A DNA stretch of 15,199 nt, taken from NCBI GenBank assembly GCA_964485585.1, contig CAZAJT010000025.1, positions 1 to 15,199 on the forward strand, written 5' to 3'. Positions within the stretch are counted from its first letter, which is position 1. Each line of letters begins with the position of its first letter. Shown piece after piece: positions 5,563-13,151 of the stretch. Under the pieces are notes generated by a model, which searched no databases, was not told the DNA's origin, and was given only the letters and a program-made list of their open reading frames with translations. The position numbers and the translations under genes were made by a program. Origin of the DNA: CAZAJT01 sp964485585. GTDB taxonomy: Bacteria > Patescibacteriota > Microgenomatia > UBA1406 > GWC2-37-13.

Positions 5563-8358
5563 TTAACGAACCTCCTCCTGCTTATTCCATCTTGCATGTT
5601 CATCTTGTAAATACTTAGCAAAAGCAGGATGTGTAGGAGTATATTTATCAATCATTTGCTTTAAGACTGACTCAGGCATATATGAGACAGCTTGAGTCAT
5701 CCATGGAAGTCCTTTTTGCCATACTGTATTATTATATTTGATGTCATGAGGAACAATCATTCCTTCATATCCAACCAACAGTAATTCATCTAAATGACCT
5801 TCTTCAACAACATCAAAGCCCTCTTGATACTGATCAGGATTTTTATGCAGTACCAGTCTATTTCGAATTATACTTTGAATTCTTCCAAAAAGACCTCTCG
5901 CTTCTCCTTCTCTGGCTTCATGTTGCATATGTCCCCAGAATTCTCCCATTTGGTCTAACACCCATGGATAATATTCATGGGGGTATACCTTGACTCTCTC
6001 AATATGTAAATATTCTTCATAGTATTCTTCAATTCTTATTAATTCTCTGGCAGTGTCCTTTAGGAAGTCAATGATTCCTCTTTTTCGCTCAACTGCTAGA
6101 TCTTTCCTCTGTACTGCAACTTGAGGGGTACCATCAGTAACCTGCCTGGATAAAACACGTTGGGCGTGCTCGCGTATAGCCGCGCCATACTGTCCCAGTA
6201 CTGCTAATTGTTGCTGCGAAGCTGATTTGAACATACTTCGTCCATGTTTATAGACTAAACTGGAAACTGCAGATAACCCATGACTGGTTTCCTGTGTAGG
6301 TAAACGTACGGCATCTGGAGTTCCTAAAGCAATTTGAAACATATCCAATACGACTGGTACTAACAAGTGAGTTGAATCAGTATGTATGTATTCCAACTGA
6401 TTTTGGAAACGCCACAAGATTCTGTTTCTTTGAGTTTCTCCAAGTGCAGGATCGTTAGCTATTTTTAAAAGTTCATAATACTCAGAAGGAAGAGCCTTCA
6501 TTTCGTACTCTCTAGTAAAATCTATTCTTTCTACTAATCCTGAAAAAATAAATCCTGCCTCTGGGTTACTTGCAGCCAATCCTGATTGTGCAAGCTCAGT
6601 TAATAATCGAAGAATTAGTTGATTCTTTGCCTGATGTTGTTCACGATTTAAACTATTAGAAGGCTCTAATTGGCTATCATATTCACCGCGTGCCCTTATT
6701 TCTTCTGGGCTCTTTTCATCTCCATAAGAGGGTCCCAACTTTCTCCAAGCTAGGAAAGATATATTTACTTCTGGGGTGTTACGTAGTTCCATTGATTGAA
6801 TTGCTGTTTCAGCAATCCTTCGAATTTCAGCACCAACAGTAGCATTACCAAAGACTCTTTCAGAAACTCTCTCAAGTACCTCAGAAGAACTATCTACCCT
6901 AATACTTTTAAAGGCATCAATAATTATTAACATTAACTGGCCTCTATTTAAAACAAGGGCGTCTGGATGTGCCAAAGCTTGATTATTTTCAGGAGTATAT
7001 TGATTAATTAAATCTTCAACTCTTGCAACTATCTCAGGATCTGGAGATATAAGTCCAATTTGAATAATATCTTCTACAATCTCTCTAACCCGAGGCAATT
7101 CCATACTGCCATATTTGGAACCTCTCGCTCGATATTCAGCATCTTCTTTAATCATAGACTCAACTATTGCACCACCATTTGTATAACCATCTAAAATAGT
7201 AAGAATATCTTGTCTTAAAAGAGCACGATGTTGAGGATCTTCTGAAGTTCTATATGCATGGAGGACAGAACTAACCATTCTGTGTTTATGTTGAAACTCA
7301 GAAGGACCATCCCAAACTCTTCGATATGCTTCAGGAACTCGGGTATTGATAGTCGCAACAAATCTTGAATGAGCATGGACACTGTCAGAATCTAGGATAA
7401 TATCAGTTAGATTCCAAGGACCAAAATCGTATTTAGGTGTTGGGTGATCTAATGTAACTTCATCTGCTATTAGTGCTTCAACAATAGGAGCTCGAGAAAG
7501 TGGGATCATAGGACGTGCAGGAATCGTTCCTTCTTCTGTAACCTGTCTTTCAACTCGTTTGTTTCTTTCTACCATCACTGAGCCACAGAGCTCTTTATAT
7601 TGCTTATAAAGTCTTTGACCTTGTTCTGTACTTCTATATTCCTTATCAGCAAGTCTGCGATAATCTAATTCGGGGTATTTAGCTAATATGTCTTCTACTG
7701 GCATCTTGCGCCACGTATCAATTTCTCTATAACTAATATCCATACCGAGATGAAAACTCAAATTACTTAAATGACCACCTGTAAGGTTTTGAGCTAGGAA
7801 GTCAGGGTCAAAATAAGCTGTATGCACAAATAAGGCTCTTTTTATCCTATCTTGGTCCGTACCCCATCTGAGACCGCCATAATACTCTTTAAATGGCTCA
7901 TAGATTCCTGAATCCATGAAATCTCCGACTAGTCTTGCAGCCTCAGCACGCGCTACCTGACTATAATCAGCCACGGAAGCATCATGGGCTTCACCTGTAA
8001 ATACTGCGATTCTGGTAGCCTCTTTTGTGCCTATAAACATAGCTGATTGAGCGCGTTGCTCCTGTCGATTATCGGTAGCTGTTCTGATTACTATTTGCAT
8101 TTGCCCCTGAGTACCGTTTGGCTCAATATCTATAGCAATAGGGAAATCAGAAACTCTAGCTGCTAATACATCACATGTAGCTTGAGCTAGAGCAATGTCG
8201 ATAGGAGAATTACTTTCTTCTTTATAGATAACGTAAGGAAAAGCCCGTTTTTGATCTGGATTTAAGGGAACTAAACCACTTACACCCTCAGAAGTAAGAA
8301 GCCCAGGTCTGCTGGTAATTTTTCTGAGGGCACCACGAATTGGATTTTCTTGTCCCAT
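5563..8358 (-). CDS. Unknown 931-aa protein, first gene of cassette
   Basis: The largest gene in the window, and I cannot assign it to a family. It is soluble-looking, with no signal peptide or membrane helix. I see no Walker A, HExxH metalloprotease or HKD nuclease motif. The N-terminal ~150 residues look alpha/beta; residues from about 400 on appear mainly helical and charged, with Glu/Arg-rich stretches near 770-870. Arg clearly exceeds Lys, unlike neighbouring core genes. A near-consensus promoter lies directly upstream, and its predicted start site leaves only about 3 nt before the ATG. A small XRE regulator is encoded divergently 75 bp away. It is followed after 2 bp by the 197-aa gene. 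The context suggests a self-contained accessory system; its function is unknown. Confidence 0.85.
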   Translation of the reverse strand: MGQENPIRGALRKITSRPGLLTSEGVSGLVPLNPDQKRAFPYVIYKEESNSPIDIALAQATCDVLAARVSDFPIAIDIEPNGTQGQMQIVIRTATDNRQEQRAQSAMFIGTKEATRIAVFTGEAHDASVADYSQVARAEAARLVGDFMDSGIYEPFKEYYGGLRWGTDQDRIKRALFVHTAYFDPDFLAQNLTGGHLSNLSFHLGMDISYREIDTWRKMPVEDILAKYPELDYRRLADKEYRSTEQGQRLYKQYKELCGSVMVERNKRVERQVTEEGTIPARPMIPLSRAPIVEALIADEVTLDHPTPKYDFGPWNLTDIILDSDSVHAHSRFVATINTRVPEAYRRVWDGPSEFQHKHRMVSSVLHAYRTSEDPQHRALLRQDILTILDGYTNGGAIVESMIKEDAEYRARGSKYGSMELPRVREIVEDIIQIGLISPDPEIVARVEDLINQYTPENNQALAHPDALVLNRGQLMLIIIDAFKSIRVDSSSEVLERVSERVFGNATVGAEIRRIAETAIQSMELRNTPEVNISFLAWRKLGPSYGDEKSPEEIRARGEYDSQLEPSNSLNREQHQAKNQLILRLLTELAQSGLAASNPEAGFIFSGLVERIDFTREYEMKALPSEYYELLKIANDPALGETQRNRILWRFQNQLEYIHTDSTHLLVPVVLDMFQIALGTPDAVRLPTQETSHGLSAVSSLVYKHGRSMFKSASQQQLAVLGQYGAAIREHAQRVLSRQVTDGTPQVAVQRKDLAVERKRGIIDFLKDTARELIRIEEYYEEYLHIERVKVYPHEYYPWVLDQMGEFWGHMQHEAREGEARGLFGRIQSIIRNRLVLHKNPDQYQEGFDVVEEGHLDELLLVGYEGMIVPHDIKYNNTVWQKGLPWMTQAVSYMPESVLKQMIDKYTPTHPAFAKYLQDEHARWNKQEEVR

Positions 8359-8367
8359 GTGGCGTGC

Positions 8368-8396
8368 ATTATACGCTTTCCTAGGTTCAAAGTCAA
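8368..8396 (-). promoter_or_regulatory. Sigma-70-type promoter of the 931-aa gene
   Basis: On the minus strand, TTGACT (8396-8391), 17 bp, then TATAAT (8373-8368). The expected transcription start near 8361 is about 3 nt before the ATG at 8358, so the mRNA would be essentially leaderless. Confidence 0.8.
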
Positions 8397-8418
8397 ACTA
8401 TAGGACAAATATCAATTA

Positions 8419-8427
8419 TGGTATACT
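8419..8427 (+). promoter_or_regulatory. Extended -10 promoter of the XRE regulator
   Basis: TGGTATACT is an extended -10 with no convincing -35. Six bases separate it from the ATG at 8434, so transcription should start at or next to the A of the ATG. GGTATACTATCC is partly palindromic and could also be an operator for the regulator. Confidence 0.65.
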
Positions 8428-8433
8428 ATCCGT

Positions 8434-8640
8434 ATGGGTGATGCAAAACTCGGCAAAATATTAAAAGAAGCAAGAGAGAAGCTTGGGTTAACACAGGAGC
8501 AAGTTGCTATGAAAGCTGGAAGAAGTACAAATTGGTACGCCAGGTTCGAAAGAGGAGAAGAAAATGCTCTTCAAGAAACTCGCGATGTTATCTTCAAAGT
8601 CCTCAAAAAAAAACTTCATACAGGATTCGCTGACGATTAA
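8434..8640 (+). CDS. Small XRE/Cro-type helix-turn-helix regulator
   Basis: A 68-aa protein that is almost entirely one HTH_3 domain. The recognition region is readable as LTQEQVAMKAGRS...WYARFERGEE (about residues 19-43), the usual Q-x-x-V-A ... R-x-E-x-G-x pattern of the family. No other domain is present. It is transcribed away from the 931-aa gene across a 75-bp gap holding both promoters, the standard layout for an autoregulating repressor that also controls its divergent neighbour. That it controls the 931/197-aa cassette is inferred from position. Its stop codon directly abuts the stop of the convergent gene at 8641, with no terminator between them. Confidence 0.85.
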   Translation: MGDAKLGKILKEAREKLGLTQEQVAMKAGRSTNWYARFERGEENALQETRDVIFKVLKKKLHTGFADD

Positions 8641-9357
8641 TTAGGATAGCAATTTTATTTTTAGATGACTACTTCTCATACTTTTGATGTTTTTGTCCCA
8701 TTTTCCATCATATTTAGCAGATAATCTAAAATTCTTAGGGTAAACGTTGTCTGCATATACTCCCAAGTTAAACATATAGTTATTTATTGGAAAGATATCG
8801 GAGAGTGAGTTCGGCTTTATAGAGCAGCATCTAAAACCTTTACCGTATGCAGAATACCTTTCGGCATCAGTATCTTTTAATTTTTTAAGATAATCTGCAA
8901 TCTCTGAGGTTGGTTTAGGCTCCATAACCTCTATTATGTCTACTACCCTTGATTGTCCCGGAGGAATTCGGGCTGTTCGAGTAATATCATTAGGTGGCGC
9001 AATAAAGCCAGCCCAGGATAGATTGAGTGACATAAACCTCTCTTGTTGAGGAGCAACCTTTTCAAGTATTACTTCTGCGTTTTCAAGAGTCGTTTTTCCT
9101 AAATTAGTAATTTTCAGACGAATATAATAAGTTGGAATCAAGGCTATAATTGCACCATTCTGGATTATATGCATATCAGTGAGATGATAGAATTCGGAAT
9201 TTTCTTCATCGAAGTTGATGCCTATTTGTGGTTTATCTTTCCATTTCCAGAACCTCTGTCCAAATAGAGCTACTAAAACAGCAAATAATGTAATTGTGGC
9301 AATGACGATTTGGATAAAGTCGGATGTAGGCATACCAACCAGATTATTCACCACCAT
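8641..9357 (-). CDS. Unknown single-pass membrane protein (238 aa)
   Basis: I do not recognise the family. There is one N-terminal hydrophobic helix (about 13-33) followed by basic residues and WKWKDKP. A roughly 190-residue soluble domain follows, rich in beta strands, with blocks such as PTYYIRLKITNLGKTTLENAEV (written here only as a landmark, about residues 75-96, key residues Y-x-R-x-K-x-x-N-x-G) that suggest an Ig-like beta sandwich. Two adjacent Cys (about 177-178) are present. The start overlaps the upstream 153-aa membrane gene by 14 bp, so the two are probably co-expressed and may form a complex. No Shine-Dalgarno is visible. Confidence 0.7.
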   Translation of the reverse strand: MVVNNLVGMPTSDFIQIVIATITLFAVLVALFGQRFWKWKDKPQIGINFDEENSEFYHLTDMHIIQNGAIIALIPTYYIRLKITNLGKTTLENAEVILEKVAPQQERFMSLNLSWAGFIAPPNDITRTARIPPGQSRVVDIIEVMEPKPTSEIADYLKKLKDTDAERYSAYGKGFRCCSIKPNSLSDIFPINNYMFNLGVYADNVYPKNFRLSAKYDGKWDKNIKSMRSSHLKIKLLS

Positions 9358-9805
9358 TTTTGTTAGAAGTTAACTTTTCTACGAATTGCCCAACGTCTTT
9401 GTCTTTTAATAAATCGGGGTTATCCGCAAAGAGGTCGAACCAAAAATCCCCAGATTCTCCTTTGTGAAAGTTGATAATTCTTGATCTTGAATCTCCTTTT
9501 AATCCAAACTTATCATGCCCTATTGACCATGAACTAGATTTGCTTATTAATGCAAGAGTAAAAATCACAAATGACAAGAACAACACAGTATCAGAGTATA
9601 AGGTTAAGGAAGGAATGTTTTTGGCAATCAAAAATAAGAATATACCCCAGATCGATAGATAAATAATTGGTGTAAAAAATCTACCCAGTGATATTAAAGT
9701 GGTATTCCAATTAACTTTTTCACGATTAGCTCGCTCTGGATGCTTTTTCTTAAGTTCCTCTATAGCCAAATTTATTTCGTCTTCGGTGTATTTTGCGTCG
9801 ATCAT
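9344..9805 (-). CDS. Unknown two-pass membrane protein (153 aa)
   Basis: I do not recognise the family. A charged N-terminal helix (about 6-35) is followed by two hydrophobic segments (about 44-63 and 71-90) and a polar C-terminal tail of about 60 residues with GHDKFGLKGDSRSR and a DFWFDLF block. The two helices with a short loop suggest a hairpin with both ends in the cytoplasm. It is the first gene of a pair, and its end overlaps the next start by 14 bp. A TATAAT lies 18 bp upstream of the ATG. Whether the pair belongs with the 931/197-aa cassette or is separate cargo cannot be told from sequence. Confidence 0.7.
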   Translation of the reverse strand: MIDAKYTEDEINLAIEELKKKHPERANREKVNWNTTLISLGRFFTPIIYLSIWGIFLFLIAKNIPSLTLYSDTVLFLSFVIFTLALISKSSSWSIGHDKFGLKGDSRSRIINFHKGESGDFWFDLFADNPDLLKDKDVGQFVEKLTSNKNGGE

Positions 9806-9823
9806 AGCCGTATTTTAGCAAAT

Positions 9824-9829
9824 ATTATA
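9824..9829 (-). promoter_or_regulatory. Possible -10 for the membrane gene pair
   Basis: A perfect TATAAT on the minus strand would start transcription about 12 nt before the ATG at 9805. No clear -35 is seen at the right distance, so this is tentative. Confidence 0.45.
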
Positions 9830-9844
9830 AAACCTTGCTCAACT

Positions 9845-10209
9845 TTAGAAAATTAAACTTTGCATGGCTAACTCTTGAGACTTGATCCTTCTCATAATTT
9901 CCCGACTTCTGGTTTGACTTAAAATATTTAGTGACCCTTCCCAAAGCACTTTTCTATCTAAAATAGCCAGCTTTCGATGGTGATTGCCGGAGCACATCAA
10001 AACTTGTACTCCCATAATTTCAAATTCAGATATTTCACCCTCCGCTTGAACCATTAGATTTTCTTCATGCTCTTCGGGATGTCGGGTAATTACATAAATC
10101 TTAACCCCACGATCTACGAGGCTCTGGAAGATCGGACGAAGCTGCTGTGCTCATGAGAGGAAACGAGCTCATTTTGATAAGATGGAGACTGGAAAAGGAA
10201 GTTAAGCAT
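9845..10209 (-). pseudogene. Phospholipase-D-like (HKD) domain gene, frameshifted
   Basis: Read in two frames, this encodes most of one PLD-like domain. An ATG at 10209, preceded by a strong GAGGAGGA (10222-10215), opens a 31-codon frame ending at TAG (10116-10114). The recognisable domain lies in another frame, open from 10150 to the stop at 9845: LRPIFQSLVDRGVKIYVITR, later HRKLAILD, which fits the H-x-K-x4-D catalytic motif, then LWEGSLNILS. A single-base shift between about 10150 and 10114 would join them into a protein of about 120 aa. Such domains occur in nucleases and at the C terminus of some helicases. No helicase part is present, so this is a broken gene or a fragment. Confidence 0.65.
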
Positions 10210-10342
10210 CGGAGTCCTCCTCTTCGGTGTCTGTGACAACAACCTTGCCGTCAACGTAGGTAAATCCGAGGTTCTTTAATTTTTGATATAATCTGGTGAG
10301 ACTTTCAAATACGGGGTTCCAAACCGCGGCTGAATTGTCCAC
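10202..10342 (-). CDS. Putative small acidic protein (46 aa)
   Basis: A short frame from a GTG at 10342, starting 10 nt after the stop of the GNAT gene and ending in an acidic tail (TEEEDSDA). Its last codons carry the Shine-Dalgarno for the next ORF, and its stop overlaps that start (ATGCTTAA), typical of translational coupling. The same frame is open further upstream (to 10462), but that part lies inside the GNAT gene. I recognise no domain. It could instead be the relic of a longer gene. Confidence 0.4.
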   Translation of the reverse strand: MDNSAAVWNPVFESLTRLYQKLKNLGFTYVDGKVVVTDTEEEDSDA

Positions 10343-10352
10343 TATAAGTTTC

Positions 10353-11423
10353 TTATTTTTCGAGAGTATATACTCTTTTCTGATCGAAGAAGCGGTGTTT
10401 CCACCCGTTATCCATCTGCAGACAATCGACCGTCCGAAAAGCTCCCCGAAGCGCATCCTCAAACTCTATATATACCATATAGTTCCCAATGCCGCTAAAG
10501 CGATCGATATCATTTCCTCCCTTCATAGTATAGTAGACACTCTGATAGGTAGCAATAAAATCAATAGCAGCAAGATGGTTTTGAATGTATACTTCTATAA
10601 ATCGAACATCATAAGAATCCGCATTCCGCACCATTCGTTCATACGTCTTCCGGCGCTGCGGATCGACAAGATCGCTTTCATCATCCGGATCTTTGCTGAA
10701 TCGTTCAATATTCAACGTAATCATTCTATTCAATTTATTCAAATCTTTTCCTTTTGTAATAATTACACGGGGATTCATAGACTGAATTTTCAGGTAATCG
10801 GACCTAAGATGATAACGGCTCTTTTTATCGAAGGTCTGCAATAGTTGATCCATTGTGATTATCCCTTCAAGGTTTTTCAAATTTTTTGGATCATCTGGTT
10901 TCAACAAAGGAAAGAACTTTTTCTTAACCCACTGGTCACGCATCTCTATTGCGTTAAGTAAAAGAGAGTTTGGCGCAATCTGAAATAGAACGTCAATAAG
11001 TTTTTCGTTAGCAACGAAGAAATTATTATCCTCCATCCAATCGCTTCCAAACCAGAGGTATTTTTTCCGGTAATCACTCCACCATAACGGCAACACTGCT
11101 AAAGGAATACCGCGTTCATAGAGAGTATAAAAATACGGTGTAAACTGATAGCCTTCATACCATGAATACCGAAAATCCCAGAGATCAAACATTGATTGTT
11201 TAGGACTAAAACGCTCCCATAAATCATAACATTCATCAATTCGCGAGTGAACTTTTACTGCCAAACGAGGAATCAACTTAGAGAGTCCATTTCTGTAAAA
11301 AAAATGATTTTCTCGAGTTGGCGGAATATAATGAAGCAAGGGATGAAAATCAGCAGAATACCCTCCGTGTACCGGTGTTAATTGCTTTACTTTTCCGAGA
11401 GGTTCTGAATCAGAATTTATCAT
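10353..11423 (-). CDS. GNAT-fold acyltransferase, FemAB/CelD-like
   Basis: A 356-aa protein of the peptidoglycan-bridge/CelD-like type (Acetyltransf_6 style). The C-terminal half shows the family pattern: KKSRYHLRSDYLKI, an LNRMITLNIERF helix, RRKTYERMV, then the strands FIEVYIQNHLAAIDFIATY and YYTMKGGNDIDR, a helix, and DNGWKHRF near the end. Members transfer acyl or aminoacyl groups in cell-envelope or polysaccharide synthesis; the substrate here is unknown. The frame is open back to 11477, but I choose the ATG at 11423 because a near-consensus promoter (11471-11443) lies inside the longer version. A small acidic ORF follows after 10 nt. Confidence 0.75.
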   Translation of the reverse strand: MINSDSEPLGKVKQLTPVHGGYSADFHPLLHYIPPTRENHFFYRNGLSKLIPRLAVKVHSRIDECYDLWERFSPKQSMFDLWDFRYSWYEGYQFTPYFYTLYERGIPLAVLPLWWSDYRKKYLWFGSDWMEDNNFFVANEKLIDVLFQIAPNSLLLNAIEMRDQWVKKKFFPLLKPDDPKNLKNLEGIITMDQLLQTFDKKSRYHLRSDYLKIQSMNPRVIITKGKDLNKLNRMITLNIERFSKDPDDESDLVDPQRRKTYERMVRNADSYDVRFIEVYIQNHLAAIDFIATYQSVYYTMKGGNDIDRFSGIGNYMVYIEFEDALRGAFRTVDCLQMDNGWKHRFFDQKRVYTLEK

Positions 11424-11442
11424 GAATTTTAATGATAAACTT

Positions 11443-11471
11443 ATACTAAGAATTGAACAAATATTTGTCAA
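11443..11471 (-). promoter_or_regulatory. Sigma-70-type promoter of the GNAT gene
   Basis: On the minus strand, a perfect TTGACA (11471-11466), 17 bp, then TAGTAT (11448-11443). The predicted start near 11436 gives a leader of about 13 nt to the ATG at 11423. This decides the start codon of that gene. Confidence 0.75.
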
Positions 11472-11545
11472 GCGCAAATAAGATTATAGCATTGTATTAT
11501 TTTATTGTAAGGCTCTAAATTAATCTCGTCCTCAGGAAAAAAATT

Positions 11546-11554
11546 TGATACAAT
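11546..11554 (+). promoter_or_regulatory. Extended -10 promoter of the DNPH1-TMPK fusion gene
   Basis: TGATACAAT matches an extended -10. It ends 9 bp before the ATG at 11564, predicting a leader of about 3 nt. There is no clear -35. Confidence 0.6.
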
Positions 11555-11563
11555 TACACCATA

Positions 11564-12709
11564 ATGAAAGTTTATTTTACTGCAGCTACTTCATTTAACG
11601 GTGAATTCCAGAATCAGTACAATAAAATTCTCTCTTATCTTAGGGAAGATGATATTAAATTATTGTCGGGAACACAAATAGTAAGTAAGAAATTACTTCA
11701 TAAAGATAAACTTTTATCAAAGGCCGAGATCTTTGAACGTGAACACAAACTGATTGATGATGCCGATTGTATTGTCGCTGAAGTCTCCAAACCTTCATTG
11801 GGGGTGGGATCAGAGATTGCCTATGCATTGCAAAAAGGGAAACCGGTTCTTGCGCTTGCTTTTGACCCTGAGTCACAAGGCACTGAGGATAAGATATCGC
11901 CGATGATCGCCGGCAATCCATCGGAAAATCTGTTTTTGGAATATTACAATGATGAAAGTCTCCCATTTACCATCAATAATTTTCTCGCGTATATCAAAAA
12001 CATTCAAAAAAAACGAGGTAAACTCATTGTGATTGAGGGAGGAGATGGTTCGGGAAAAACAACGCAGGCGAAACTTCTCGTTGAGCAGCTCAGGAAAAAT
12101 AAAGTGCAGGTAAAGTACATGGATTTTCCACAATATTACCCATCATTTCATGGTAAGACGGTCGCTAAGTTTCTTCGAGGTGAGTTTGGCGGTATTGATC
12201 AGGTATCACCATACCTCGCGTCGCTCGCATTTGCGCTCGACCGCGTCTCGGTAAAAGAACAAATGGAAAAATTCCTGTCCCAGGGGGGTCTCATTATTGC
12301 CAATCGGTATGCCACCTCAAACATGGCTCATCAGGCAGCAAAATTCTCTAATGATTCGGACAAAGAAAAGTTTCTCAAATGGATTTATGATCTTGAATAC
12401 AAGGTTCATAAGATTCCCAAAGAGGATATTGTTATATACTTATATGTACCTTGGCCAATCGGCGCTCGATTATCAAGAGAGCGGGGAGCACAAAAATATT
12501 TGGAAGGAAAGGAGGATATTCATGAAGCAAATATCGTCTACCGGAAGAACGTTGAAGAAATGTATCTGCAATTAACCGAACATCAGAATAACTGGTTCAA
12601 GGTTGACTGCGTAGAAGATGAAGCATTGCTTCCAAAAGAAGAAATTCATCGGCGGATTTTAAACACGCTCCAACTCAATGGTCTTTTGACAAATTTGACA
12701 ATTAGTTAG
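11564..12709 (+). CDS. tmk: Fusion: DNPH1-like 2'-deoxynucleoside 5'-phosphate N-hydrolase + thymidylate kinase
   Basis: A 381-aa two-domain protein. Residues 1-145 match the nucleoside deoxyribosyltransferase fold, closest to DNPH1/Rcl: VYFTAATSF at the front, then DADCIVAEVSKPSLGVGSE (66-84), which includes the Asp (68) and Glu (84) expected at the active site. DNPH1 enzymes cleave the base from (often abnormal) dNMPs. Residues 152-381 are thymidylate kinase: P-loop GGDGSGKTT (159-167), DFPQYYPSFHGK, ALDR (224-227), NRYATSN (247-253, Asn replacing the common Asp of DRY), and an RGAQKYLEGKEDIHE lid. This domain phosphorylates dTMP to dTDP. A fusion would couple nucleotide clean-up to dTTP synthesis. 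It has its own near-leaderless promoter and diverges from the GNAT gene. Confidence 0.88.
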   Translation: MKVYFTAATSFNGEFQNQYNKILSYLREDDIKLLSGTQIVSKKLLHKDKLLSKAEIFEREHKLIDDADCIVAEVSKPSLGVGSEIAYALQKGKPVLALAFDPESQGTEDKISPMIAGNPSENLFLEYYNDESLPFTINNFLAYIKNIQKKRGKLIVIEGGDGSGKTTQAKLLVEQLRKNKVQVKYMDFPQYYPSFHGKTVAKFLRGEFGGIDQVSPYLASLAFALDRVSVKEQMEKFLSQGGLIIANRYATSNMAHQAAKFSNDSDKEKFLKWIYDLEYKVHKIPKEDIVIYLYVPWPIGARLSRERGAQKYLEGKEDIHEANIVYRKNVEEMYLQLTEHQNNWFKVDCVEDEALLPKEEIHRRILNTLQLNGLLTNLTIS

Positions 12710-12722
12710 AATTGGTTAAAAT
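12695..12722 (+). promoter_or_regulatory. Promoter of the Ig-like gene, with flanking direct repeats
   Basis: TTGACA (12695-12700), 16 bp, TAAAAT (12717-12722), predicting a leader of about 10 nt to the ATG at 12739. A second TTGACA lies at 12686-12691. ATTAGTTAGA occurs twice, at 12701-12710 and 12721-12730, exactly 20 bp apart, and could be a regulator site. Confidence 0.55.
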
Positions 12723-12738
12723 TAGTTAGAATAATCAT

Positions 12739-13150
12739 ATGGACAAAAAACTTTTGAGCCTAATATCTATTTTTTTCTTGCGTTTGTATTTTTACCGCTG
12801 CAATTGTTTTTGAAAAACCGCTCACTCAACTTACGAGAGCGAAGGAAGAAGCGCGTGCTTCCGAAACAGCCTCACTCTTATTTGCTTTTCCTCTCAATGC
12901 GAAAGCTGATGGTATATCGACAGCAACAATCACTGTTTTCGCACGAGCAAACACCAATAGACCAATCATCAGTAGAACGGTGAAACTCACTACTACCGTG
13001 GGAAAAATTAAGCAGAACTCACAGCTGACCGATAACGACGGAAAGGCCACTTTCCTCCTTACCTCGGATACTCCCGGGTTGGCCAGAATCGAAGCCGTCG
13101 TGGATAACCAGGTGAAGTTATCTCAGAAAATAACCGTTAATTTTGAGTAA
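12739..13150 (+). pseudogene. Exported Ig-like (Big_1 type) protein, frameshifted in a T7 run
   Basis: The ATG at 12739 starts MDKKLLSLISIF and then stops early in its own frame. After a one-base shift within seven T (12770-12776), the second frame is open to TAA at 13148-13150. The joined product of about 136 aa has a hydrophobic N-terminal segment (signal peptide or anchor, about 4-26) and one bacterial Ig-like domain with the Big_1 signatures TITVFARANTNRP, QLTDNDGKATFLLTS and PGLARIEAVVDN. No start codon is available in the second frame after the preceding stop. The shift may be a sequencing error, a true mutation, slippage or phase variation. The Ig domain itself is intact. The galU ATG follows 1 bp after the stop, so the two are probably co-transcribed. 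Confidence 0.7.
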
Positions 13151-13151
13151 T

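Noticed and set aside
9845..10164. UGA read as glycine (as in Gracilibacteria/SR1)
   Set aside because: In-frame TGA appears only in broken genes. Long intact genes have none, and the transporter gene ends in TGA in a normal ATGA overlap.
10343..10462. Longer 86-aa version of the small acidic ORF
   Set aside because: The added part overlaps the conserved C-terminal coding region of the GNAT gene in another frame. Only the part after the GNAT stop is kept, with low confidence.
11424..11477. Eighteen-codon N-terminal extension of the GNAT protein
   Set aside because: A TTGACA-17-TAGTAT promoter lies inside it, so transcription should start downstream of that ATG.
12826..13050. Antisense frame across the Ig-like gene
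   Set aside because: It is a shadow of the Ig-like domain coding strand, with no independent evidence.
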